A DNA stretch of 64,000 nt from NCBI RefSeq assembly GCF_022809715.1, contig NZ_CP094461.1, forward strand, positions 989,197-1,053,196. Reading direction: 5' to 3'. Origin of the DNA: Burkholderia pyrrocinia. Lineage in GTDB: Bacteria > Pseudomonadota > Gammaproteobacteria > Burkholderiales > Burkholderiaceae. The notes under the pieces are model-generated. The model saw only the letters and a program-made list of their open reading frames with translations. It made no database searches and was not told the origin of the DNA. Positions 52,959 to 61,719 of this stretch are shown here, piece after piece. A program made the position numbers and the translations under genes. Position 1 is the first letter of the stretch, and each line of letters starts with the position of its first letter.

Positions 52959-53848
52959 GTGCGGCCCACCGCGCGACCCGCGCCGCGCGCGAAGCGCCGT
53001 TCGACGCGCGCCTGCGCGAGCGACAGCACGGTGACGACCGCGAGATACCAGATGCCCGCGACGATCAGCAACTCGATCACGCGGGCGTTCGCGTAGTAGA
53101 TGTTCTGCGCGTTGTGCAGCATCTCCGCGTATTGCACGACGCTCGCGAGCGACGTCAGCTTGACCATGCCGATCAGCTCGTTTCCGATCGGCGGCACGAT
53201 TACGCGCATCGCCTGCGGCAGGATGATCCGGCGCAGCGCCTGCAGGCGCGGCATGCCGATCGATTTCGCGGCCTCGTACTGGCCGGTGTCGACCGACAGC
53301 AGCCCCGCACGCACGACTTCCGACGTATACGCGCCCTGGTTGATGCCGAGCCCGAGCACCGCCGCGAGGAACGGCGTCATCACGTCGACGGTCCGGAATT
53401 CGGCGATACCCGGAATGCCGAGCGTCGGGAACACCAGCGCGAGGTTGAACCACAGCAGCAGTTGCAGGATCACCGGCGTGCCGCGGAACAGCCAGATGTA
53501 GCCCTGCGCGATCGCGCCGAGCACCGGGTTCGACGACAGCCGCATCACCGCGGTGACCACGCCCAGCACGACGCCGAGCGTCATCGCGAGAACGGTCATC
53601 ACGATCGTGTTGCCGAGCCCCGTCAGGATCGAGCGTGCGGTCAGGAACTGGCCGACGACGCGCCACTCGATCTGTCCGCGCGCGAACGCGGCGGCCACGT
53701 AGGCGAGCGCGGCAACGATCGCGATCGACGCGACATAACGGCCCCAGTAGCGCCGGCGCACGCGCACGAGGCCTGCGGTATCGTCTGCCGCGGCGCCGGC
53801 CGGCCCGGGTGCGCCGTCGAGACGGCTCGAATCGGATGCGCTCAGCAT
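52955..53848 (-). CDS. Polar amino-acid ABC transporter permease
   Basis: A 297-residue inner-membrane protein with about five to six helices. The EAA loop that contacts the ATPase is [20 protein letters not shown] (about residues 208-227), in the HisM/GlnP family form. [17 protein letters not shown] is typical of these permeases. Only one permease gene is present, so it probably works as a homodimer. It overlaps the lyase gene by seven bases and the ATPase gene by four. Confidence 0.92.
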   Translation of the reverse strand: MLSASDSSRLDGAPGPAGAAADDTAGLVRVRRRYWGRYVASIAIVAALAYVAAAFARGQIEWRVVGQFLTARSILTGLGNTIVMTVLAMTLGVVLGVVTAVMRLSSNPVLGAIAQGYIWLFRGTPVILQLLLWFNLALVFPTLGIPGIAEFRTVDVMTPFLAAVLGLGINQGAYTSEVVRAGLLSVDTGQYEAAKSIGMPRLQALRRIILPQAMRVIVPPIGNELIGMVKLTSLASVVQYAEMLHNAQNIYYANARVIELLIVAGIWYLAVVTVLSLAQARVERRFARGAGRAVGRT

Positions 53849-55275
53849 GACGGCCCCCGGTAGTCGGCCGCCCAGGCGGCCTGGCGTTCGATCGCACCGC
53901 TCAGGCGGCCGATCTGCTCGCGCACGCGCGCGGGCGACGTGCCGCCCGCGCCGCCGCGCGCGGCGACGGCCGCGTCGAGCGTCAGATGCGCGCGCACCGC
54001 CGGCGCGAGGCGCGCGTCGACGGCCTGCAGTTGTTCCGCGCTTGCGTCCGCGAGCTCGATGCCGTCGCGTTCGCACGCCCGCACGAGCGCGCCGGTGATC
54101 TCGTGCGCTTCGCTGAACGGCACGCCCGTCAGCGCAAGCCAGTCCGCGACCTCGGTCGCGAGCGTGAAACCGAGCGGCGCCTGGCGGCGCATCTCGTCGA
54201 CATTCACGCGCATCGTGCGGATCATCCCCGCCATCGCCGGCAGCACGAGTTCGAGCGTGTCGATCGAATCGAACGCGGCGATCTTGTCTTCCGCGAGATC
54301 GCGGTTGTACGCGAGCGGCAGCGACTTCAGCGTCGCGAGCAGGCCCGTCAGGTTGCCGATCAGGCGCCCGGCCTTGCCGCGCGTCAGTTCCGCGATGTCC
54401 GGGTTCTTCTTCTGCGGCATGATCGAGCTGCCCGTCGCATAACCGTCGTCGAGTTCCACCCAGCGGAATTGTCGCGACGTCCACAGGATCACTTCTTCCG
54501 ACAGGCGGGACAGGTTCACGGCCAGCATGCTCGCGACGAACGCGAATTCGGCGACGTGATCGCGTGCGGCCACCGCGTCGATCGAGTTCTCGCACGGCGC
54601 GTCGTAGCCGAGCTCCTGCGCGGACAGCTCGGGCCGCACGCAAATCGCCGAGCCTGCCAGCGCGGCCGCGCCGAGCGGCGAACGCGCGGTGCGGCGGTCC
54701 CAGTCGACCAGGCGGTCGGCGTCGCGATACAGCGACTGCGCATGCGCCAGCAACTGATGGCCGAACACGATCGGCTGCGCGGGCTGCAGGTGGGTGAAGC
54801 CGGCGGTCACCGTGTCGACGTGCCGGCTCGCCTGGCCGACCAGCGCCTGCTGCAGGTCGAGCACGCCGCGCACGAGCTGGCGCGCCTTGTCGCGCAGGTA
54901 CAGGCGCAGATCGTTCGCCGCCTGGTCGTTGCGCGAACGCCCGGCGCGCAGCTTGCCGCCGAGCGCCGGCAGCCGCTGCGTGAGCACGCGCTCGAGGAAC
55001 GTGTGCACGTCTTCGTCGGCAAGCGACGGCGCGATCACACCGGCCGCGTAGTCGCGCGCGATGCCGTCCATCGCGGCCAGCAACTGCGCGAGGTCGTCGT
55101 CGTTCACGATGCCGGCGCGGTTCAATTCGCGCGCATGCGCACGGGAGCCCGCCAGATCGTACGGCACGAGACGGTAGAAACTCGGATCGGAGCGGGACAG
55201 GTTCTGCAGCGCGTCGGACGGCTCCGACTGGAAGCGGCCGCCCCACAGGCGTTCGATCGGTTCGGTAAGGCTCAT
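53842..55275 (-). CDS. argH: Argininosuccinate lyase-family protein
   Basis: A 477-residue member of the fumarase/aspartase superfamily: [37 protein letters not shown] (with the catalytic His) and the signature [19 protein letters not shown] are all present, including the mobile-loop serine. The gene symbol is used for the family. The gene is in an operon with an amino-acid transporter, amidohydrolase-type deacetylases and a PrpD-like protein, and not with arginine genes. The enzyme may therefore cleave a different N-substituted aspartate, as EDDS and iminodisuccinate lyases of this family do. It is the first gene of the operon, divergent from the LysR gene. Confidence 0.85.
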   Translation of the reverse strand: MSLTEPIERLWGGRFQSEPSDALQNLSRSDPSFYRLVPYDLAGSRAHARELNRAGIVNDDDLAQLLAAMDGIARDYAAGVIAPSLADEDVHTFLERVLTQRLPALGGKLRAGRSRNDQAANDLRLYLRDKARQLVRGVLDLQQALVGQASRHVDTVTAGFTHLQPAQPIVFGHQLLAHAQSLYRDADRLVDWDRRTARSPLGAAALAGSAICVRPELSAQELGYDAPCENSIDAVAARDHVAEFAFVASMLAVNLSRLSEEVILWTSRQFRWVELDDGYATGSSIMPQKKNPDIAELTRGKAGRLIGNLTGLLATLKSLPLAYNRDLAEDKIAAFDSIDTLELVLPAMAGMIRTMRVNVDEMRRQAPLGFTLATEVADWLALTGVPFSEAHEITGALVRACERDGIELADASAEQLQAVDARLAPAVRAHLTLDAAVAARGGAGGTSPARVREQIGRLSGAIERQAAWAADYRGPSC

Positions 55276-55359
55276 TGCGGTCGACCTCGACTCGGTTGGA
55301 TTGCCCCCACTGTAGGCATTCAATTTTTTTTGTTGTAGCGAGAAATTGGCTCCGCTTAA

Positions 55360-56280
55360 ATGAAGTTTTTCTCAGCACCGTCGCCTTCGACGCGCCCGCC
55401 GATGCGCAACCGCCTGCCCCCGCTGAACCCGCTTCGCGCATTCGAGGCCGCCGCCCGGCGCGGCAGCGTGTCGGCCGCCGCCGACGAACTGCACGTGACC
55501 GCGAGCGCGGTCAGCCACCAGATCCGTATTCTCGAAAGCACGCTCGGCGTCGCGCTATTCGTCCGATCAAAGGCGCGCGTGAAGCTGACGCCCGAAGGCG
55601 AGGCGCTGCTGGAACCGGTCGGCGCCGCGTTCGACTTGATCGCGAACGCCACCGTCAGGCTCGATTCGCCGGCCGCCGTCGGCGATCTCGTCGTGTCGAC
55701 GCCGCTGTCGCTGACGTCGCGCTGGCTCGCCCGACACATCGGCGATTTTCTCGAGCGCTATCCGGGCATCCATCTGAAGGTGATTCCGTCGAACGACGAA
55801 CGCGAGATCTATTCGACGGACGTCGACGTCTGCATCCGTTACGGGGAAGGCACCTGGCGCAATCGGCACGTCGAGCTGCTCGAGCATCCGGCGCTGTTCC
55901 CGGTCGTGAGCCCGGCGTTGATGAACGGGCCCGATGCGATCCGCAAGGTGCAGGATCTCGCCGGGCGCACGCTGTTCTGCGAGCATGCGGGCTCGTGGAT
56001 GCGCTGGCTGGCGGAAGCGAACGCCGACAAGCTGCCGGGCATCCGCATCCTCGAAATCGGCAACGCGCACATCGGCGTCGAAGCCGCGGTGCACGGGCAA
56101 GGCGTCGCACTCGGCGACAGCCTGTCCGTGCGCGACGACCTGATCGACGGCACGCTCGTGCGGCCGTTCAGCGCAACGGTGCCGTCACGTCATGCGTACT
56201 ATCTCGTCACGCGTCACGAGCTGACCGGGACGCCGCTCGTGACCGCGTTCACGTCGTGGCTGCGAGCATGCCTCGCGTGA
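55360..56280 (+). CDS. LysR-family transcriptional regulator (GcvA-like)
   Basis: A 306-residue regulator. The helix-turn-helix is LPPLNPLRAFEAAARRGSV and SAAADELHVTASAVSHQIRI, followed by LGVALFVRSKARVKLTPEGE. The PLNALRAFEAAAR-type start and the late block FCEHAGSWMRWLAEAN are typical of GcvA/AmpR-like members. ATG 55360 is possible but ATG 55402 (MRNRLPPLNP) fits the usual N-terminus better. It is divergent from the lyase operon across an 84-base AT-rich gap, so it very likely controls that operon in response to its substrate. Confidence 0.9.
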   Translation: MKFFSAPSPSTRPPMRNRLPPLNPLRAFEAAARRGSVSAAADELHVTASAVSHQIRILESTLGVALFVRSKARVKLTPEGEALLEPVGAAFDLIANATVRLDSPAAVGDLVVSTPLSLTSRWLARHIGDFLERYPGIHLKVIPSNDEREIYSTDVDVCIRYGEGTWRNRHVELLEHPALFPVVSPALMNGPDAIRKVQDLAGRTLFCEHAGSWMRWLAEANADKLPGIRILEIGNAHIGVEAAVHGQGVALGDSLSVRDDLIDGTLVRPFSATVPSRHAYYLVTRHELTGTPLVTAFTSWLRACLA

Positions 56281-56310
56281 TGCGCGTCGTTGCTTGCGGC
56301 AGGGTTTCGG

Positions 56311-56841
56311 TCAGGAAATGAGATTCGCCAGGTCGTCCCACACCATGACGATGTTGTGCGACCGCCAGATCGGCCCCGCATCGACGTACTCGCCGGCAAA
56401 CCGCGCATTCAGCGCCTCGTAAAAGGCAATCGCGGATTCGTTTCCGTTGACGACACTCAACGCGGCACCCCGATACCGCAGCCTTCTCAAATGCGTTGCG
56501 AGTTGGGCAAGCAGCTTGCGGCCGATGCCGCGACGCTTGAATTCGGGATCGACATACAGGAATTTGATCTCGCCACGGCCGTCGAATATCGGTTCCGACG
56601 GCGCGCCAGCCGCGCCGATTCCGACGATCCTGCCGTCGGTCTCCGCAACGAGCACTAGCTGGTCGCCGTCGTTCGACGCCAGCTTTTCCTGCCATTTCCT
56701 GCCGCGATAGCGCTCGTCGAGCACGGCATGCGCTTGCGTCGGTGCGAGATCCCGATAGGTGTGCCGCCAGACCTTGACGTGGAAATCGGCGATCGCCTGT
56801 GCGTCGTCGATGTTTGCGGACCTGATGGATATTCCAGTCAT
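56311..56841 (-). CDS. GNAT-family N-acetyltransferase
   Basis: A 176-residue acetyltransferase. ISIRSANIDDAQAIADFHVK begins the fold, IKFLYVDPEFKRRGIGRKLL contains the R/Q-x-x-G-x-G/A acetyl-CoA loop (RRGIGRK), and ALSVVNGNESAIAFYEAL the C-terminal strand-helix. The acceptor is unknown; in this family it may be a small amine, antibiotic or protein N-terminus. It is a single gene convergent with the LysR regulator. Confidence 0.88.
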   Translation of the reverse strand: MTGISIRSANIDDAQAIADFHVKVWRHTYRDLAPTQAHAVLDERYRGRKWQEKLASNDGDQLVLVAETDGRIVGIGAAGAPSEPIFDGRGEIKFLYVDPEFKRRGIGRKLLAQLATHLRRLRYRGAALSVVNGNESAIAFYEALNARFAGEYVDAGPIWRSHNIVMVWDDLANLIS

Positions 56842-57028
56842 TGAGGACTCCCTGTCGGGTGGCTTTGCGCCAGTGGGTGCGGTGTATGCAGCGGATTGTA
56901 ACGATCCTGGCAGCGATGTCGAATGACCGCTGGTGGCCCGCGGCCGGCCACCGGTCACGATCTCCGAAGGCCGGCGGCCGACACGTCCGTCGTTTCGTAC
57001 TCCCTCCTTCGCACCAGCCAACGGCCGC

Positions 57029-57127
57029 TCACACGGCGAGTTCGAAGGACGATTGCGCCACGACCCGGCCGTTGACGATCAGCTCGACCTCATGCCGGCC
57101 CGCATAGTGCCGGCGTGTAGTGAAATC
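57029..57127 (-). pseudogene. C-terminal fragment of a DNA-alkylation-repair protein
   Basis: About 33 residues, DFTTRRHYAGRHEVELIVNG followed by RVVAQSSFELAV and a stop. This corresponds, from memory, to the end of AlkD-like DNA-alkylation-repair proteins (..STRRYYPGRHAVELLVNG..). Codons before it do not continue the family, and the rest of the gene is absent. It is probably debris from a deletion. Confidence 0.5.
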
Positions 57128-57259
57128 GCGGATCGCGCCGACTGTGCCGACGCATCGCCATTTTGCTTCACGTAGGTCAGCAGTCTTTCCCGGCCGGCGC
57201 ACCCGTGCGGGACGCAATCGACGTGCGCGGAACGCGAACCGCGAGCGGGCGTACGGCGT

Positions 57260-58231
57260 TCATGCGTCCGTTCGCCGCTGCTCGCGGGATGGATCGTGCG
57301 AATCGCCGCTGAAGAGCCTGTTTCGCAACTGACCGACGACGAACGCACCCGCAATCAACGACAGATACCCGGCAACGAGGAGATGCCGCCAGCCGTCGAG
57401 CGCGGCGCGGTGCGCAACCAGCGCCGCATCGGGCGCCGGCACGGCGAGACTTCCTGGCACGATCGCACGCGTCATCTGCACGAATCCCGCCGCCGACAGC
57501 ACGGGCAGCAGGACGAGCATCGCCAGCAGCACGAACTTCGCACGCCGAAAAAATGCATGGCGGCGCAAATGAAACCACAGCCCGAGACTGCCGTGCACCC
57601 AACCCGGTGCGAGCAGCGCGATCTGCAAGCCCTGTGTGCCGCTCGTCAGGAGCGATACGATGACCCGTTCGTAGTTCGGCTCGAAGCCGTAAAACGATGT
57701 CGCAACCCGCGTCCCGACGACGTGGCGTATCAACAGCATTGGCAGGCTGAGTCCCGCCCACAGACGAAGCCATTCGGCGGGCGGCAGCGCCCAGTGTCGG
57801 CGGCCGTAGATGGTGCGGATCGCCAGCGCGAAATGCAGGCCGGCCGCGCCATACAGCAGGATCGTGCCGGGCGCGCTTTGCCACAGCCCGATTGCCAGAT
57901 GCAGCGCGCGCTCAGCGATATCGATCGACCAGATGCCGAGCGCGTGATTGACCATATGGACGGAAATATAGAGCCACAGCAGGATGCCGGAACCGAGTTG
58001 CAGCCTTCGCGCGGCCGTATGCATCCCGTCTTGCGCCGACGCCGTTTTACCGGCATCGGAGTCGATCGCGTTCTGCGCGGGACGCGGCGCGCGGTTGCGC
58101 CGCGGCGGGCGCATGCCGATGCGATCCTGGAACAACGATGGCCGCCATGCCTCGTTCACCTGCGGGGCACCGTCGCGATCGCGCCGCGATCGGCCCGGAA
58201 TGTCCCGGGTTTGCCTCTCCTTGCCGTTCAT
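57260..58231 (-). CDS. Membrane protein resembling the N-terminal part of an adenylate cyclase, probably truncated
   Basis: A 323-residue protein. After a charged N-terminus come five to six hydrophobic segments: GSGILLWLYISVHMVNHALG, TILLYGAAGLHFALAIRTIY, RLWAGLSLPMLLIRHVVGTR, HGSLGLWFHLRRH and VLLAMLVLLPVLSAAGFVQM. This order matches the membrane part of class III adenylate cyclases that carry a following 2Fe-2S and cyclase domain. Both are missing here: the protein ends RREQRRTDA-like after the last helix. GGGGAGG lies six bases before ATG 58231. It may be a stand-alone relic or still serve as a membrane sensor. Confidence 0.6.
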   Translation of the reverse strand: MNGKERQTRDIPGRSRRDRDGAPQVNEAWRPSLFQDRIGMRPPRRNRAPRPAQNAIDSDAGKTASAQDGMHTAARRLQLGSGILLWLYISVHMVNHALGIWSIDIAERALHLAIGLWQSAPGTILLYGAAGLHFALAIRTIYGRRHWALPPAEWLRLWAGLSLPMLLIRHVVGTRVATSFYGFEPNYERVIVSLLTSGTQGLQIALLAPGWVHGSLGLWFHLRRHAFFRRAKFVLLAMLVLLPVLSAAGFVQMTRAIVPGSLAVPAPDAALVAHRAALDGWRHLLVAGYLSLIAGAFVVGQLRNRLFSGDSHDPSREQRRTDA

Positions 58232-58448
58232 TGGCGCCTCCCCTCGATGCGTCCGCCGCTTGATCGGCATACCGCGGAGCGGGCCCGTTTATTCCGGCGA
58301 CGCGCGACATCCCGCGCATGAAGTGCATCGCACGGTTTCGGGAATAGGCGCGGTGCTCGCCGGGTATACGGTGTGTGAGCACGACGGATGACGATCGCGA
58401 CGCGTCGGCGCCCTGCACATCGAAACGAGCGCAGTCAAGGAGACCATC

Positions 58449-58577
58449 ATGTCCAACGTTCTGTCCCACTGGATTCTGATCGGCTGCGACGCTTACGACG
58501 AGTATGTGTTCGTGCCGTGGCTCGATAAATCCGTCTATCGGAGAACGGTCACGCTGCGTCGGGTCTGCCTGTTGTGA
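58449..58577 (+). CDS. Small hypothetical protein (42 aa)
   Basis: The frame ATGTCCAACGTT...TGA encodes MSNVLSHWILIGCDAYDEYV, then FVPWLDKSVYRRTVTLRRVCLL. A good Shine-Dalgarno sequence (AAGGAGA) lies five bases upstream. It is compact, aromatic-rich and mildly basic at the end, with no recognised family. It could be a truncated gene or a genuine short protein; it lies between the membrane relic and IS debris, which favours truncation. Confidence 0.4.
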   Translation: MSNVLSHWILIGCDAYDEYVFVPWLDKSVYRRTVTLRRVCLL

Positions 58578-58753
58578 CGGAAGCGGTTCCGGCGCACCTC
58601 GCCGCCCCCGCCGGACAATCCGGACCAGAATCCACGCTGCTTGCCGCGTCAGCGCCACCCCAGGCGCAACAGTACCTGTCACGTGCCGCGGAGCCGACGG
58701 CGACCGCGTCCACGACACAAAGTGGAGTTACCCCCGTAGTCGCGGACACAGCC

Positions 58754-58952
58754 TCACGCCATGCTCGATGAATCCACCGCGCGTCGAAACTCGCGTAGTG
58801 AGCGATATTTCAGTGCGCTACGGGGATGCTTCTCGTTGCAATGCTCGAACGCAATGGCCGACATTCCGCACGGCCGTCGCTGCATCCGGTTTCCGCATGA
58901 AGGCCCCATAGTCGCGCTTCATCGTCTTCACGAAGCTCTCGGCCATGCCGTT
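58754..58952 (-). mobile_element. IS3-family transposase fragment, frameshifted
   Basis: The minus strand encodes NGMAESFVKTMKRDYGAFMR, then after one extra base the next frame continues AIAFEHCNEKHPRSALKYRS and LREFRRAVDSSSMA. Together this is the C-terminus of an IS2/IS3-type orfB transposase (ESFVKT-KRDY...NEQHPHSALKYRSPREF). The rest of the element and both ends are missing. It abuts a transketolase-like gene tail, marking a recombination junction. Confidence 0.7.
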
Positions 58953-58953
58953 G

Positions 58954-59130
58954 CTACGCGAGCCACGACTTGATGTTCGCCTGCATCGCGCCGATCGAGA
59001 TCCCGTAGCGCTCGTGCAACGTCGGCAACGCGCCCGCGGCGAGGTACGCATCCGGCAGCGCGATGTGTCGGAACGGGAAGTCGAGCGGCTGCGTGCGGCA
59101 ATCCACCGGTAACGGGGTATGAACACGGTA
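58954..59130 (-). pseudogene. C-terminal fragment of a transketolase-like/DXS-type protein
   Basis: The frame ends IALPDAYLAAGALPTLHERY, GISIGAMQANIKSWLA and TAG at 58954. This resembles the end of transketolase C-terminal domain proteins, where VRRIALPDxFLDAGALPTLHDRYGI precedes the final helix. Only about 55 residues are present and no start is possible. It directly adjoins the IS fragment. Confidence 0.45.
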
Positions 59131-59288
59131 AGCGTAAGCCCTGTCATAAGCATTGGGTAATAAAGAATCTCCTGCTTATTACGTGATTACCGGGAACGAG
59201 CCGGAGGAGCAACGGAAGCGGCTACGCTACGACCTGGTTGCTTCGGCGGCGATCTCGCAGAACACGGTCGACATGAGGCACCGATTGC

Positions 59289-59672
59289 TCACTGGATCGG
59301 CGGTGCCGCGCCCAGCTTCTCTGACAACATTCGCTCGTACACACCAAAGTGCAGATCGACCTCCTTTTGCGTAACGTGAGTGACCGTGATGTCGATCTGG
59401 TCAGGTAACAGGCCCAGCACGACCGCGACGGCGGCTTCGAGTTGCGGTGCACAAACCTTGTCCTCCACCATCGTCGTGCCGACCAGCACGTCGTAGGTCT
59501 TTTCCTGCCGGCACACGACCTCGACGAGTCGCGCCCGCGCGCTCATGTTGTTGTCGATCGCGAGCCTGACAACCTCCACCACGGTGCGCATCGTCTCGGT
59601 CGGAAAGCCCTTTGTCGAGCGCAGCCGGATACGATGCCTGCCCAGCGTAAGCCAGTCCGTGTCGAATTCCAT
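59289..59672 (-). CDS. Hypothetical protein (127 aa)
   Basis: A soluble protein starting MEFDTDWLTLGRHRIRLRST, alternating strands and helices, with a central MSARARLVEVVCRQEKTYDV. ATG 59672 has GGAGGA five bases upstream; longer starts at 59684 and 59696 exist without that spacing. No family was recognised. It is divergent from the Hsp20 genes and starts 80 bases from their heat-shock-like promoter, so it could be part of the same stress island. Confidence 0.55.
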   Translation of the reverse strand: MEFDTDWLTLGRHRIRLRSTKGFPTETMRTVVEVVRLAIDNNMSARARLVEVVCRQEKTYDVLVGTTMVEDKVCAPQLEAAVAVVLGLLPDQIDITVTHVTQKEVDLHFGVYERMLSEKLGAAPPIQ

Positions 59673-59752
59673 GGCGTCCTCCATATGCAGTTCCAAGCCG
59701 CTGCGATGATAGGTGCCAACGCCGAAATTTCAAGTGCAAAAAACTGCCGCCG

Positions 59753-59784
59753 CCCCTTGAAATTTTCCGCAGAGTTCCTATCTT
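59753..59784 (+). promoter_or_regulatory. Sigma-32-type heat-shock promoter of the Hsp20 genes
   Basis: CCCCTTGAAA at 59753-59762 matches the sigma-32 -35 consensus (CCCTTGAA). After 14 bases follows CCTATCTT at 59777-59784, a fair match to the -10 CCCCATTTA. The predicted start is near 59791, about 130 bases before the first Hsp20 start. There is no other gene between. Confidence 0.7.
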
Positions 59785-59851
59785 GAGTTTCGCTCAGGCA
59801 GACGCGCGGGCCCTCTCATTCCGCGCGCTGCGTGTTTCGATTTGTTTGCCG

Positions 59852-59913
59852 GCAGCCCGGCAGGCGAACTGGAGCGCGTAGGCCCGTTCGCCTCCCGGCT
59901 GCACTCAAGGAGG
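59852..59913 (+). promoter_or_regulatory. 5'-leader hairpin with SD-sequestering potential (possible RNA thermometer)
   Basis: GGCGAAC (59863-59869) pairs perfectly with GTTCGCC (59886-59892), extended outward by GCAGCC and GGCTGC (59852-59857 with 59897-59902) with a one-base bulge. Alternatively CCTCC (59891-59895) pairs with the Shine-Dalgarno sequence GGAGG (59909-59913). Such switching leaders occur upstream of small heat-shock genes (ROSE/fourU-type). Confidence 0.5.
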
Positions 59914-59921
59914 ATATGATC

Positions 59922-60362
59922 ATGAGCGATCTTTACTTCGGAACCGACCTCTTCAGTGAGTTTGACCGTCTGCAGCAGCAGATGGCGCAACTTTTCGGCG
60001 GTTTCCCGTCCAGCATCCGCGCCAGCCGTTTCGGTGCGTTTCCTCAGATCAACATCGGCGCGACCGACGAGTCGATCGAGATTGTCGCCTTCGCCCCGGG
60101 AATCAACGCAACCGAACTCGACGTATCGGTCGACAAGGGCCTGCTGACCATCAGCGGCGAACGCAAATCGACACAACCCGACACTGGCAGCGAGACGCGC
60201 ACCTATGCGCAGGAGCGCTTTGCCGGCACCTTCCGGCGCGTCATCGAGCTGCCGGAAAACGCCGATCCCGATAAGGTCCAGGCGCGCTACGAAAACGGCT
60301 GCCTGTCGATCAGCATCGGCAGGCGCGAATCGTCCAAGCCGCGCGCCATCACTGTCCAGTAA
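59922..60362 (+). CDS. Hsp20/alpha-crystallin small heat-shock protein (1)
   Basis: A 146-residue chaperone. The alpha-crystallin domain spans about residues 45-140: INIGATDESIEIVAFAPGI, LTISGERKS, RFAGTFRRVIELPENADPDK, and YENGCLSISIGRRES. The C-terminal I-x-I/V anchor is AITVQ. AAGGAGG lies eight bases before ATG 59922; an ATG at 59916 lies too close to it. It would hold unfolding proteins for refolding by DnaK. It is the first of three tandem Hsp20 genes. Confidence 0.93.
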   Translation: MSDLYFGTDLFSEFDRLQQQMAQLFGGFPSSIRASRFGAFPQINIGATDESIEIVAFAPGINATELDVSVDKGLLTISGERKSTQPDTGSETRTYAQERFAGTFRRVIELPENADPDKVQARYENGCLSISIGRRESSKPRAITVQ

Positions 60363-60377
60363 TCCAAGGAGCCGATC

Positions 60378-60785
60378 ATGACTGACACGACCCAACTGGC
60401 TGAACGCGGCCCATCCTCCGTAGCGCGTCGCGACACCGAACAGCCCACGCGCCGGATCACGCTCACCCCGGCAGTCGACATATACGAGGACAGCCAGGGC
60501 GTCACGCTGTGGGCCGACCTGCCCGGCGTGACGAAGGACAAGCTGGACGTCAAAGTTCACGACAGCAGCCTCTCGATCGAAGCCGAGGCAGCGGTGACGA
60601 CGCCGGCGAACCTGCGGCTGCAGCATGCCGAGGTCCGCGAACCGCACTTCGCCCGGACGTTCACGCTGTCACCGGACTTCGACACGTCAAAGATCGAGGC
60701 GAACCTTCAGGACGGAGTGCTGAAGCTGACGATCCCACGCCGCGACGAGGCGCGCCCACGGCGCATTGAAGTCAAGACCACCTGA
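60378..60785 (+). CDS. Hsp20/alpha-crystallin small heat-shock protein (2)
   Basis: A 135-residue chaperone 15 bases after the first. Alpha-crystallin domain: LTPAVDIYEDSQGVTLWADL, PGVTKDKLDVKVHDSSLSIE, HFARTFTLSPDFDTSKIEAN, and LQDGVLKLTIPRRDE. The A-x-x-x-n-G-v-L motif is ANLQDGVL. The C-terminus RRIEVKTT supplies the I-x-V anchor. It differs from its neighbour enough to be a separate class (class B-type), so the two probably form mixed oligomers. Confidence 0.92.
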   Translation: MTDTTQLAERGPSSVARRDTEQPTRRITLTPAVDIYEDSQGVTLWADLPGVTKDKLDVKVHDSSLSIEAEAAVTTPANLRLQHAEVREPHFARTFTLSPDFDTSKIEANLQDGVLKLTIPRRDEARPRRIEVKTT

Positions 60786-60838
60786 CCCGCCAGCAAGGGC
60801 AGGTCAGGTGCATGGGCGGCAGCGATCGCGCTGCCGCC
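60781..60838 (+). terminator. Two strong hairpins after the second Hsp20 gene
   Basis: CCTGACC (60781-60787) pairs with GGTCAGG (60802-60808). GGCGGCAGCG (60815-60824) pairs perfectly with CGCTGCCGCC (60829-60838) around an ATCG loop. No T-run follows, so it may be an attenuator or mRNA-stabilising structure and not a classic terminator. Confidence 0.5.
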
Positions 60839-60992
60839 GCCGCGAGAACCAGGAGCAAGAGGCCCCGGTGCCTGAGGTCACTCAGGAGTCCTGGCCAGGG
60901 CATGCGATCCGCATCCGCACGATTCCCGTGCGACAGATCGTGCCACGCATCCGCCACGCTCGAAACAGGTTGATGCTGAATCGGAGGACGCT

Positions 60993-61556
60993 ATGAATAC
61001 CGATCTGAAAAAGTGGAACCCCTTCAAGTTTCTTCGCGGGGCTGCCCGCAAGTCCGATGCGGAAGGCCCGGAAAGCCCGCCGCCAAGCGAACCGTGGCGG
61101 ACCTCATGGCCTGACATTCCGCGACTGTTCTCACGCGAGCCGTGGCGTGCAATGGAGGAGTTCTTTCACGACCCGTTTGCAGGCCGTGGCGTGCTCGAAC
61201 GATGGTTTGGCGACTTCAGCTCATCGCGCTTCCAGCCGCGCATCGACGTCGTCGATGAAGGACAGGTGCTGCGCGTGACCGCCGAACTGCCCGGAATGGA
61301 GCGCGAAGATCTGAAGGTGAGCGTCGAGGATGGGGCAATCGTGCTGCGCGGAGAGAAAAAGCAGGATGTGCGCAGCGAGGAAAACGGCTGCTACCGGCTG
61401 GAGCGCGCCCATGGAAGCTTCGTGCGCACGATCCCGATGCCGGAAAACGCCGACCCCGATCACACCCTGGCCAAGTTTGACAATGGTGTACTCACGTTGA
61501 CCGTGCCGAAATCGGAGCCGGCGCAGTCCACGAAGCGCACGATCGATATCGGCTAG
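60993..61556 (+). CDS. Hsp20/alpha-crystallin small heat-shock protein (3)
   Basis: A 187-residue protein with a longer N-terminus (about 80 residues, MNTDLKKWNPFKFLRGAARK, aromatic in the middle). The alpha-crystallin domain is FQPRIDVVDEGQVLRVTAEL, PGMEREDLKVSVEDGAIVLR, GSFVRTIPMPENADPDHTLA and KFDNGVLTLTVPKSE. The I-x-I anchor is TIDIG. CGGAGGACGCT precedes the ATG. It lies 207 bases after the second Hsp20, beyond the two hairpins, so it may be expressed at a lower level or by its own promoter. Confidence 0.92.
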   Translation: MNTDLKKWNPFKFLRGAARKSDAEGPESPPPSEPWRTSWPDIPRLFSREPWRAMEEFFHDPFAGRGVLERWFGDFSSSRFQPRIDVVDEGQVLRVTAELPGMEREDLKVSVEDGAIVLRGEKKQDVRSEENGCYRLERAHGSFVRTIPMPENADPDHTLAKFDNGVLTLTVPKSEPAQSTKRTIDIG

Positions 61557-61559
61557 GGC

Positions 61560-61690
61560 AAGTCCGCAAAGTCGGTCCGCACGAATTTGCGACCTGGCTG
61601 CTGGTTCGCCAGGCGCCGGACCAGCTCGACATGAATCGCGCCGAGTTCGACGCGCTGTTCGAACGCCAGCCGGTATCGCCGGGCTCGCTC
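61560..61690 (+). pseudogene. Relic of a small winged-helix-like protein
   Basis: The plus-strand frame reads VGPHEFATWLLVRQAPDQLD and MNRAEFDALFERQPV. It aligns with the intact small protein at 62483 (LSPHEITTLMIVRDAPDQIE, LDRDELVTLIEHRLI). The downstream half is not preserved and there is no good start. It begins right after the third Hsp20 stop. Confidence 0.5.
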
Positions 61691-61719
61691 CGGGCGCAAC
61701 GCTCTGTAGGAGGTGTCAC

